DNA of 64,000 nucleotides from the NCBI GenBank assembly GCA_014155875.1, contig JACEFZ010014636.1:1-64000 (forward strand), given 5' to 3'. This DNA comes from Cepaea nemoralis (lineage: Eukaryota > Mollusca > Gastropoda > Stylommatophora > Helicidae). Made by a program: the position numbers and the translations under genes. Positions 1-9,267 of this stretch are shown here, one piece after another (the stretch's first letter is position 1; every line of letters starts with the position of its first letter). The notes beneath the pieces are model-generated. The model saw nothing but the letters and a program-made list of their open reading frames with translations, had not been told where the DNA came from and searched no databases.

Positions 1-88
1 TAATATGAAAAATTTTTTTTTCCTTTTAATTACATATCGACGATTAATGGATGTACACCACGAATGATGTATTTATGTAACATTATAT

Positions 89-113
89 GGGGGGGGGGGG
101 GGGGGGGGGGGGG
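89..113 (+). repeat. poly(G) tract, 25 nt
   Basis: An uninterrupted run of G. The partner copy at about 33392 has ordinary sequence here, so the run arose within this copy. A poly(T) run lies at 243-261. Confidence 0.95.
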
Positions 114-403
114 AATCAGCTAGTATTTCATAAAAATTACTGTTGATGCATAACTGTATATGAGTTATAAATAAAAACATATGAAATAATTTATGACAAT
201 AATAATAATGATGATGTTGTGCTTATGTATTTCAAAATTCTGTTTTTTTTTTTTTTTTTTTGGTTAAGAGTTTGATATAAGCTTCATCACAATGAAATAC
301 AGCACGCGTGTGTACTTGGGACTCACATGTAATTACAGGAGGTAGCTGCACAATTAGAACTTATTATTCTATAGGTGTAAAACCTGGAAGAGACAGTCAC
401 ATA

Positions 404-500
404 GGGGAATATTGTCAGCAGAGTTGATCCAGGACGGATCTGTGGAGAGACATGGAAGTCTACGCCAGCTGGTAAGGTTCCTGCTGATGATGATAACCAA
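404..500 (+). pseudogene. RTE-like retrotransposon 3' end relic
   Basis: The string CAGCAGAGTTGATCCAG, then a CTGTGGAGAGACATGG-like block and CAGCTGGTAAGG, matches the 3' end of the RTE-like copy that finishes near 26100 (CAGCAGAGTTGATCCAGAAC ... GCCAGCTGGCAGGGCAC). A short GATGATGAT tail follows, as at 26100. The reading frame is lost. Confidence 0.6.
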
Positions 501-1349
501 GCCATAAGATTTGATTTTATAAATATAAGGAACTGTGTATTGTTGAGTGACATAAAATTAGAAAGATAGGTTACTCAGGCCATATTAAATAGCAGAATAA
601 TCTACTTAAAGCCATGATGAAGGGAAAAGCTAACGATATCAACAATGTCAATGGGCAGACATCTGATCAAGAATAAAAAAACATAGCAGAATATATAACA
701 GACATTGCTGAAGACCTATACCGCCAAGCTTCATCACAGGGATGACAAAGTGATGATGATGAATATAATCTAAGACTGGTTGTAACATGTGTGATTACGT
801 CCAAAGTACAGCAGATGTGGGGGGTTAAGAATCTGAAAGTAACAATGCAAGGTTGCGGTTGTGAGGTGAGAGTAAGGCAGAGGTAGGGCCAGGGAGGTTA
901 ATTAGAATCCCGAGTTAATGGGGAAGCCCCAACACAGTGGGTGGTTTAGCACGTACATGTCAAGGGTCAATCACCAGTGAAAGGCAGAAAATGTGCTAAG
1001 AGAGGAAGAAACAAAGGAAAACCCAGAAAGGGAAGGTTCGTTGGAATCTAATTGGGATCAAGGGTGAAATAGATTATCGTGGTGGTCCCGAGGAGGCCCA
1101 AATAAAGAGAGCTGTGTGAGTAAGTTAGGGGAACTTAGCCAAAGATAGAGACTGAGTGGAGTTTATTACAGTCGGACACGGGGGCGATTGTGTCTATTCT
1201 ATTAATGTTCCTGGGATGGTGCATGTTCATCATATGTATGTATAATTAATAAAGATTTTGTATGTGCGCAAACCAGAATTCTCAAGTGCCCAATAGTTGG
1301 TGATCATAGTTAATGATCTGTGATAACTGGCTGATTCATCCTGCACTAT

Positions 1350-2185
1350 GTCAAAACTCCTGCTTCATTTCTACGGCTCGTCGCGCAAGTAGCTAACAAT
1401 TTCCACGAAACACACAAACACGCAGCAACTGTAGTAGAAGGAACTCAACGTCCTAGAAATGCACAGAGTCTTTATTCTAGACATTGTTATCTCCAAACGT
1501 ACACCAAATGACATCGTGCTCCCGATACATAGGAGGGTGGATGTATCCAACAATAAACATGTAACGAATGGAATAACTGTCAATATTAATATGTGCAGTT
1601 TACTATCATATAGATTCCTACACCACCACTTGTGCTAACGTGTAAGCTTAAATGTCAGACCAACTTACTGTTGTTTCTGCTGCAGGCCATTTTGGACGAG
1701 AGAGAGCTGTCACCTGTTGACACCGACAACCCAGCTTATTCTTTGTTGATGCAACCTAGCGTGTTGACTGGAAACTCTATTCTGTCAAGAGGCATGTTGA
1801 TAATTATAACCGACAGCCTTCAATACTCAGCATGATGTTCAGAAACGCCTGCATACCTTTTACAACCAGCCAACACCGCAGTTCCAACCTAACTGATGGT
1901 TCACCCTTCTTCGCTGTGACCCCACTTCCATCCTGTCCAAATTCATGGAGTCTTGAATGATCTCCCTTCTCTCGTGATACCCTTTCTATCACTCAACACG
2001 TTTTTGGGGTGATTGTTAACTCTACTCTTGGTGATCGCTAGCTGTAAGGTGTGCCTTCTATTAGTATTGGTACTGTATGCCTGCTCATAGCTACATGGCA
2101 GTGTGCCCCCCCCCCCCCCAGTGTGGTCTTCTGTGCTGTCTCTGAAGTCAGTGTCATATTTTTAAAACATGTAGCTATTGAGCTG
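1350..2185. other. Region without a convincing gene
   Basis: Apart from the weak open stretch at 1632-1835 and a poly(C) run at about 2106-2119, I see no coding, RNA or bounded transposon structure here. Confidence 0.5.
1632..1835 (+). other. Short open stretch after a splice-acceptor-like site; possible BEL/Pao relic
   Basis: A 67-codon open stretch. The part from about 1686 reads AILDERELSPVDTDNPAYSL, which loosely recalls the end of BEL/Pao-type integrases (RPLTPVSTDP-like wording). It follows a pyrimidine-rich tract ending in CTGCAG that would pass as a splice acceptor, so a host exon is an alternative. Neither reading is secure: the match is short and the frame closes within 150 bases. 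Confidence 0.2.
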
Positions 2186-2429
2186 ACACATAAATTACCT
2201 TGCTCCAACATCTGGTGAGGCAGACAGACAAAGTTGCTTTGAACATTGACATCAAACCGGTGAAATAATGTATTCAAGTGCCCATGTTCTTTACAGATGG
2301 CGATCTACAGCTATATTCCAGTACAAAATGTCTACGGTCATCGATCAGTATGGTCACTTCTAGGAAGGAAAGCAATGGCAAACCACCTTCTTTACAGATG
2401 CCAAGAATATCATGTATTGCAGATAGTCA

Positions 2430-2640
2430 AAATTTGTTGGGCATGTTATGAGAAGAAACAACTTGGTGACATCTGGCAAGATCGAAGGGAAGAGACCAAT
2501 GGGAAGACCGAGAAGTAAATAACTGGATGGCTTGGCCACATGGCATGGTTGAGACAGGAACACAGAGCTGATCCACAACTCTGGTGATCGAATGAGATGG
2601 CAAAACATGACCGCCCACGCTTATTGGCATGGCACATGAT
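2430..2640 (+). pseudogene. RTE-like C-terminal fragment
   Basis: Carries the signature end of the local RTE family: GGGCATGTTATGAGAAGAAA, GACCGAGAAGTAAATA, TGGCTTGGCCACATGGCATG and ATGACCGCCCACGCTTA, followed by GGCATGGCACATGATGG. The matching piece at 62402-62605 is open and reads MRRNDLENLVMTGKIEG; this copy is frameshifted near 2458. Confidence 0.75.
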
Positions 2641-2679
2641 GGAATCGATGTATAAGTAAATTAATTGAATTTAACTTAA

Positions 2680-3210
2680 CCCTACCAGACCTTTGGCCCT
2701 GAACCTAACTGCCCCTATTACCTGGGCTCCTGAGCATTACATAGAAAAAACCAACATGATATAGAAAAATGTTAGTTACATGCAAACAAGTGGTTAGAAT
2801 AAGATGTAACATGGCGACATTGTAGAAAATAGGTCTACCTGGCATCTAGCGCCAATATTCCACCTTTGTGTGCCAATTCAGTCTGAATAAACCAAAGTAT
2901 CGATCACCTGTTGGACTGTGAAAAGCCTAGACCTACTTCGCTTTCTTGTTGAAGTACTTGGTTCATCAGCCGCTCGTTTCATTGTGAATTTTCAGAATTT
3001 TTTCGCGTTAAACCACACAAAGTCAATTAAAACCTATGGGGGTAGACATTTGCAATGGCTAACTATGAGGTTTGACCACGATTGGTTGGTTATTTTTAGT
3101 TTGTGATGCATTTTTTTTTCATGTACTAGGCAAAATACCGAAAATTAGGTACAGCGGTATAGCGGCAGATTAGGAAATTACCGAAAAATTGGTACAGTGG
3201 TCTGGTAGGC
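2680..3210. mobile_element. TTAA-target MITE A (piggyBac-like), 531 bp
   Basis: Flanked by TTAA at 2676-2679 and 3211-3214. The ends are inverted: CCCTACCAGACC on the left, and GCCTACCAGACC when the right end is read on the other strand (11 of 12 match). The homologous segment at 62638-62641 has a single TTAA and none of the insert, which is a clean empty site. TTAA duplication and short CCC-type ends are typical of piggyBac-superfamily elements. No transposase is encoded, so it is non-autonomous. Confidence 0.85.
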
Positions 3211-4249
3211 TTAAATTACATTTCTGTTCTATAAGCAGGGAATTGCTAAAGCTAGACCGAACTGGGAGCCCGCTCATGGGTGCATGTGAAGGTGATGGTT
3301 AGGCACGCAAGCTGTTGTTTGGCTGGAATGATGGCATGCCGTAAATGACTGGAGTTGTTTCTTGGTTAGCAATATTTCCGAAGAGTTGATGTAAAGAATG
3401 AATTACCAGGCAGCTTCTATGGGCCTGGAAACCTACGTTATGAATTTCCTGGTGAAGAGACCTTCAATTTAAATACAAACTCTAGATAGTTTGACAGATG
3501 GAAGAATCAATCATCTTCAAGTGCCTTGAGGAAGTTATTTACACCCTATAGGAGCTTACTTCAGGTGCACTTCAGCATATAATTAATACATTCAATTATA
3601 ACAGGATGTGGCCATTACAGGGATATTTACCAATGGGGTACTTAAATCCATAACTCTATTGCATCAGGTTCTGGCCTGACTAACTATACTATAATAAGAT
3701 GGGAAATCACAATCAGGATAAAGCAAACCACCTTTCTAACTATGAAATATAGCTTTTCCCTATACAATAGTTTTCTACCTCTATGCTTAGACGCCATCTA
3801 AGGAGATGAAAAGGTCTGCTGACATAATTATTATGCGCTTTATGGCAAGTAAACTCCATCGACCATGCACCCACATGGGAATGATTATCAAATCTGACTA
3901 TGGTCAAAAGGGTTTAAGAATTCTTCATGTAACAAATCATATATTGTTGATGCATGGGTTCCTGTTAACAAAACCTGCCGTTAGGAAAGGGGAAAGTGAC
4001 CAGACAACAGGGTGCTCGACCAGGAGGGTCTGTTCCAGTCTCAAACCCTATTAGACGGTGACCTATCTTCAGTCAAGTCTAAGAGTGCCCAGTGGACAGG
4101 TATTTTTTAATATAAATATACATATATGTATATGTAATAATGATACCAAATATATCTGAGACTCATCAAGGGAGCGGAGTCTTAGATCATGTATGAACTG
4201 GGCTGGTTCAGATGACTATTCTAAAATTATTTGTTGCAGGGTACCCATT

Positions 4250-4640
4250 TTTGGACTGAAGTCTTTTATCAACATTGAAGCTTGGTGAACTGTCAACAGT
4301 GAAGCTTGTGAGAACTGTCAACAATGAAGTCTTTTGTCAACATTGAAGCTTGTATGAACTGTCAACAGTGAAGCTTTTGTGAATTGTCAACAATGAGATC
4401 TTACATCAACAATGTAGCTTTGGTGAATTTTCAACATAGAAGCTTGTGTAAACTGTCAACAATGAAGTCTTATGTCAACATTGAAGCTTGTGTGAACTGT
4501 CAACATTGAAGCTTTTGTGAACTGTCAACCATGAAACCTTTGTGGAATGTCGAGAGTGAGGACTTTGTGAAAGGTCAAACATTGAAGACGTTTTGAAATG
4601 TCAACATGGTAAGCCTTTGCCCTGTGTCAACAAGGAGGAA
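4250..4640 (+). repeat. ~24-bp minisatellite (GTCAACATTGAAGCTT type)
   Basis: About 16 imperfect units of the form GTCAACAATGAAGCTTGTGTG, drifting toward 4640. The same array starts at about 63712 in the second copy of the segment and runs off the window end. Confidence 0.9.
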
Positions 4641-5120
4641 ACTGCAGTCAACTCGGGTGAATGGTGTATGTCCACCCAGACTATAATGACATAGACAATG
4701 ATTCCCTGTTGTGCCATGATGAGAAAGTCCACAGGGCTAGCCACTACCCTCAGCCAAGATTATGTTCTTATATTTGAATACTTTCTGTACTATATTTAAC
4801 CATGTGTACTTAAACATTGAGTACAGTTTAAGCAAGGGCAGTAATTAAATTCTTGTTATTAATTTGATCACTTGTCTTGTATCCTGTTGCTGTCAACAGT
4901 TGATTGACTTGTAAAGTATTATGTAGAGGTCCAAATTCCATGGTGATGTCAGAACTTGGTTATGGTTGGAATAAATAGATAGTTTCCTAAGTACTGTTTC
5001 ATAACATTATTGCAGACATCCCCACCAATCTTATTACATCTCTTTCACTGTCATTGTGTCTTCATCTGAAATGTTCTGGGCCTTACACCTATCTGAGGTA
5101 ACCACCTTGGCAAGATTTCA
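4641..5120. other. Region with no recognisable feature
   Basis: AT-rich unique-looking sequence. No long frame, bounded repeat or RNA gene seen. Confidence 0.5.
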
Positions 5121-5149
5121 GCCTCTCATGTCTGTCTGGTTGCTCTGCT

Positions 5150-6018
5150 CTAGACAGCGTTCGAAAAGGGCTTTGCCCTTATTCTCCTCTGCCAGATGAG
5201 GTCAGCACCTTGGAAGTCAGGAATACTCTTATTCTTGACTACCCCATTCATAATTTTATTAGTCACCAGAACTATTACAGTGATTTGTCTGTGCTTATTC
5301 TTTGACACAACTCTGCCCATTTTTTCATTTTTTAACACGTTAACCAGTTGTTTTAAATAGCTAACGCTTGTATCCACCTCTCTTTCCAAGTACAAGATAA
5401 GATTCGGATGAGCAACACTATTCTTCTTGGTATTTTGCCTTTTTCCTACAGCACCAAGCTTATCCGCCAAGGCCTTTTCCACTTCAAAATTCCACCAAGG
5501 TGGCTGCTCCCGGCATTTTTTTCTGCCATGATTTCTGCGCTTGTCGCGCCTTATTTTTACTCACCACATCTTTCCCTGTAGTCATATTTGAAAGTCTTGA
5601 CTGTTGACTTGTGCTGTCTGGTTCTGCCTTTCTCCACCAATATGCTGCAAGGGTGGTGGTCGCTGCCGTGATAACCTAGGACACCCCATCTACACACTGT
5701 AGTGAGTGAAGGAGAAACCAGCGCTAGGTCAATAACACTGTCCTCGTCACTTGGACTTGCTGTCCTGGTGATACAGCCACTGTTGATACAAACAAGGTCG
5801 ATGGTTTCAAGTGCAGCCTCAAGCTCCTCCCCCTGTGTGTTGAAAGAAATGTTTCCCCATGATCTGCCTTTAGCGTTGAAATCGCCACAGAAAATGACAT
5901 TCCTCTCGTGACATAATATGTCACGTTTAAGCTGACCCTGCTGACTCAGTAGCTTGTTTGCCCTCTGTACGGGGTACACATGCTGGTCTGCCATTAAAAA
6001 AAAAAATGAAAACATCAC
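5150..6018 (-). pseudogene. I-like/Jockey-like LINE endonuclease fragment
   Basis: Read on the minus strand, 6018-5557 encodes the second half of an apurinic-type endonuclease domain: VIFCGDFNAKGRSWG (the catalytic GDFN) followed about 75 residues later by GSDHHP (the catalytic DH pair). The downstream minus-strand frame at 5482-5150 looks like the linker toward an RT (WWNFEVEKALADKLG just upstream of it). The N-terminal half of the endonuclease and all of the RT are missing. Just upstream on the minus strand is a T-rich tract ending in AATGGCAG that could mimic a splice acceptor. A dead LINE fragment is the simplest reading. Confidence 0.75.
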
Positions 6019-6379
6019 TCAGTAACCCACACGTTGCGAAATACACTCAAGGATTAATTCACTCTGATGCATAAACTCTGTAGCACTGGCAAAAATCTTG
6101 AGAGGAAACTCCTGGTTTACATCTTGGCGCAGAAATTAAATGCAAGAGATTAAATTATCCATCTCCTATGTGAAAAAAAGAGCAGTTACAAAAGAACACC
6201 GCTGTCCGCCGCCATCTTGACCGCAGCAACCTAGCCAGTTATATCAGGCTGCCAAGCGTATCTCTTTCAGCAGCAAGCAACTAACCATGCATTCATCAGT
6301 CACTCTTTACAGATGCTTTTCTGAACTCCTAGAAGAGCACATACGGACTGGCTGAGATTATGTCTAGGCTGGTCAGACT

Positions 6380-6380
<1 letters not shown>

Positions 6381-6464
<84 letters not shown>

Positions 6465-6472
6465 AAGAAAGA
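6381..6472. repeat. (GA)n microsatellite
   Basis: About 45 GA units bordered by GAAA and GACA variants. Open frames across it are low-complexity artefacts. Confidence 0.95.
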
Positions 6473-6689
6473 CAACAGACAGGAAGGCAGGCTGGCAGAC
6501 AGACAGACAGAAAGGGAACAACATACTTGTACAAAACAGAATCCCATGCTTCATTTCATCTTGATTCAATTATCGGCAGACTGGCAACATTCCAGGGTTT
6601 AGACGGCTGGACATGCTGAATTTGACTCTGACACAAACTGGGACAAACTCTGGCTAAGCTGAAACTGGGGACAAATGACAGAAATTTAA

Positions 6690-6948
6690 CAGATTCAGTG
6701 CCAAACAGAAAGTAGGTTTGGACTAAACAAAAACTGGACGGAAAATAGAAAGTAGGGGTGCCACACTTATGATCTAAAAATTGTTAAAATGGTAGCAGAC
6801 ATGTATTATATATCAAATTAAAGGAGGTTGATTAGGGGAAACTTCTGTATTAATATTCTATAGAGACAACATTTCACAATGACAACAATTCAGCAGCAGA
6901 TACGGGAAGTCACTTAAGACGATTAATCATCCCATGGCACTAAACCAG
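6690..6948. mobile_element. TTAA-target MITE B, short 259-bp copy
   Basis: Flanked by TTAA at 6686-6689 and 6949-6952. The left end is CAGATTCAGTGCC; the right end read on the other strand is CTGGTTTAGTGCC (10 of 13 match). The left half (AGTAGGGGTGCCACACTTAT, AAATGGTAGCAGACATG, ATATCAAATTAAAGG) is shared with the 893-bp copy at 34063-34955 and the copy beginning at 45640. It is an internally shortened member of that family. Confidence 0.7.
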
Positions 6949-7155
6949 TTAAAATAAACTCTTATACAATCACTTACATTTATAAACATTAGTTATCTTT
7001 TTCTTATGGTCCATTGGCCATTGGTCTTCATGTCTGTGCCAATTTTCTTTGTGTATGAGGCACATTATTTCTGATACAAATGTTTCTCCATTAGGCTGCC
7101 TAGCATCTGTAGATCATTCCCTTTTTTTCTTTCTCTGACAATTTATACTTTCAGA

Positions 7156-7316
7156 AATTTTCTTCTTCTTCTTCTTCATTCATCCAAAATGTTTGTTATG
7201 GATGTAAATGTGTTGTGCCTGTTTGCAGTAGAGTTGCGATAATTGCATATTTCGGCTGACAAATCCAACTTTTTCAGGCATTTGTTGACTGGGTTAAGCT
7301 TCCCAGGTATTTTCAC
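7156..7316 (-). mobile_element. 3' tail fragment of the I-like element, (GAA)n-tailed
   Basis: On the minus strand this ends in (GAA)n and carries the conserved 3' tail seen after the I-like element at 13780-13940 (AACCCGGTCAACAAATACC-type block, then a TGTTTACAGCAGAG complement). It is 5' truncated and more diverged than the other tails. Confidence 0.65.
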
Positions 7317-7377
7317 AAATTCAAAACAATGTATTCCCGTAGTGAAAGTAAACACAGAAGCCACAAAAAATATGTTG

Positions 7378-7510
7378 TATGATTTATTGCCTGGCATATT
7401 TTGCTGCATCTCATCACAATACCTGTGACTATGTGTTTTAAGCAAAGTATTATTCATTTATCCACTTCATTTGATATATGATGCAGTGAAATCTGCAAGG
7501 CAATAAATCG
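7378..7510. repeat. Inverted repeat with ~30-nt arms
   Basis: GATTTATTGCCTGGCATATT at 7380 and, read on the other strand, GATTTATTGCCTTGCAGATT ending near 7510 form arms matching at about 26 of 30 positions. A related hairpin lies at 20849-20931. Probably a short hairpin-type transposon remnant; the right arm runs into the 121-bp array. Confidence 0.5.
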
Positions 7511-7984
7511 TGCAACATGTTGTTTGTGGCTTGTGTGTTTAAGTTTATGTATAACCTCTCTTCGTGATATATTCAATTAATGTGGTTTGGCTATTTCTGA
7601 TCTGCAAGAAGTAAAATAAAGCAATAAATCGTGCAACATGTTGTTTGTGGCTTGTGTGTTTAAGTTTATGTATAACCTCTCTTCGTGATATATTCAATTA
7701 ATGTGGTTTGGCTATTTCTGATCTGCAAGAAGTAAAATAAAGCAAAAAATGGTGCAACATGTTGTTTGTGGCTTGTGTGTTTAAGTTTATGTATAACCTC
7801 TTTTTGTAATATATTCAATTAATGTGGTTTGGCTACTTCTGATCTGCAAGAAGTAAAATAAAGCAATAAATCGTGCAACATGTTGTTTGTGACTTGTGTG
7901 TTTAAGTTTGTGTATAACCTCTTTTCGTGATATATTCAATTAATGTGGTTTGGCTATTTCTGATCTGCAAGAAGTAAAATAAAG
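7502..7984 (+). repeat. 121-bp tandem repeat, four units
   Basis: Units start at 7502, 7623, 7744 and 7865 and end with GATCTGCAAGAAGTAAAATA. Units 1 and 2 are nearly identical and units 3 and 4 carry only a few changes. Most units contain AATAAA motifs. No open frame spans the array. Confidence 0.95.
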
Positions 7985-8164
7985 GACCCTTTTTGAGGCA
8001 TATTGAGCATATTGTGCTAGCTCCATATTTTTACCGACCAATCAGCACTTGATGGGCAATGTACTCAGTATCATGCCAGCTGCGTTTACTTCCTTAGATA
8101 TTTTCTGGTATCCTTATTAGGCCAGTCTGATAGCCATATTCATTTTATAAAATCTACCTTGATG

Positions 8165-8235
8165 CAAATTTGAACCCACGATCACCAGTCCAGCAGACAA
8201 GAGTGCTGGCCACTGCACTACCGTGGCTCCCATTT
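8165..8235 (-). mobile_element. tRNA-related SINE head
   Basis: On the minus strand the order is GGGAGCCACGGTAGTGCAGT, an A-box-like TAGTGCAGTGG, then a B-box-like GTGGGTTCAAAT about 45 nt later. The cloverleaf is not intact, so this is a tRNA-derived SINE remnant and not a tRNA gene. Confidence 0.45.
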
Positions 8236-8334
8236 CAGACATCAATACCCAACACTGTTTTGTTTCTGCCCATATAACAAGAAATAAATTAAAGAGCCAG
8301 TCATCTCTTCTGATAAAAATTACCGATTCTCTTC

Positions 8335-8650
8335 ATGAGACTCCTGGGAGTCGACGCTGGAGCTTTGTGCTTTGTGTGGCGCTTTCAGTAGGTCACCCTG
8401 CGAAAAGAAACCGAGCCATGTGAGAAATCCCGGGTCAATGAAGTCTTTCTGGTGACTGCTGATTCCATCGACGATGAACTGTAATTTTCGTGGAGGACTT
8501 TTGTGTTGGCATTCTACACATGCATTATGCACAGTGTACCCGTGCGGGCTGTTGGATTGCCAAGACTCCTGTCTGTTCCACTTTTCACATTGGACAGTGA
8601 GGAGCATTTTGTAAGGCAAGGGGAAACCACCACATTATCTTCCCAAGACT
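8335..8650 (+). repeat. Part of the (CTAA)n-tailed 595-bp repeat family
   Basis: Blocks such as GACGATGAACTGTAATTTTC, GCATTATGCACAGTGTACCC, GCGGGCTGTTG and CCACTTTTCACATTGG reappear, on the opposite strand, in the well-bounded insertion at 25060-25654. This copy lacks the outer ends. Confidence 0.65.
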
Positions 8651-8689
8651 TCATGGCAAAACACATATCAGAGTTAGTGAACGACGTTA

Positions 8690-9165
8690 ATGGCTGTCTT
8701 AGGACATCCTCGTCCGGTAGGGACAGTCATGAGCCACAGGTGATACCAGACCGTCATCCAGCTACTGATGGCAAAATCATAAATAAAATAAATAAATTTA
8801 GAGTAGGAACATGGAATGTTAGGACATTAAATGAGCTAGGAAAGTTGAACAATGTTCTGAGAGAAATGGATAGCATGAATATTAATATACTAGGCGTTAG
8901 TGAGATGAGATGGAAGGGATCTGGCAAAATTATAGCTGATAACTACACAATAATTTATTCTGGAGGGGATACACATGAAAAGGGTGTAGGAATAATACTT
9001 GACAAAGAAACAGCTAAGTCACTTAATGGATACTGGTGTATTTCAGATAGAGTTATTTTGGTCAAAATCAAAGGCAAACCAATAGATATAAATATTATAC
9101 AAGTATATGCACCAACATCAAGCAGTAGTGAGGAAGAAATACAACACTTTTACTTACGACTGGGG
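8690..9165 (+). pseudogene. RTE-like LINE, N-terminal endonuclease fragment
   Basis: The open frame 8503-9180 encodes the start of an RTE-type endonuclease from about residue 95: FRVGTWNVRTLNELGKL, NINILGVSEMRWKGSGKI (catalytic E) and VYAPTSSSSEEEIQHFY. It breaks off at about 9165, before the catalytic GDFN and SDH motifs, where the I-like element begins. The first 60 codons of the frame lie in an unrelated repeat, so the true LINE start is not visible. Non-functional. Confidence 0.8.
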
Positions 9166-9267
9166 ACAGTCAAAGGCTAGGGAAAGCATCCCGAATAAAT
9201 GCTTGTCGAAATCGGATGTACTGAGCCACAGGCTTGACAAAGAAGTGCAACGTAACTTTATCATTTC

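Larger units (their letters stand above)
1..1349 (+). repeat. Duplicated segment A (partner 33317-35780)
   Basis: This stretch matches 33317-35780 in direct orientation with scattered substitutions and indels. The match runs from the AATTAATGG-type start to the ACTGGCTGAT end. Relative to the partner it lacks an 893-bp TTAA element at position 606-609 and two short blocks near 1107 and 1180. It contains a decayed RTE 3' end (about 404-500). No intact reading frame is present. It is best read as one copy of a larger repeat or an old segmental duplication; the left end lies outside the window. Confidence 0.8.
2186..4640 (+). repeat. Duplicated segment C, copy 1 (partner 62145-64000)
   Basis: Closely matches 62145 to the window end in the same orientation. 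It starts at ACATAAATTACCTTGC and includes an RTE 3' end relic, a non-coding stretch and a GTCAACATTGAAGC minisatellite. Copy 1 differs mainly by a 531-bp TTAA element at 2680-3210 that copy 2 lacks. The two copies are about 60 kb apart. The stretch 3215-4240 has no convincing gene. Confidence 0.85.

Noticed and set aside
6329..6602. Open frames rich in Arg-Glu or Ser-Leu across 6.33-6.60 kb
   Set aside because: They are translations of the (GA)n microsatellite in different frames.
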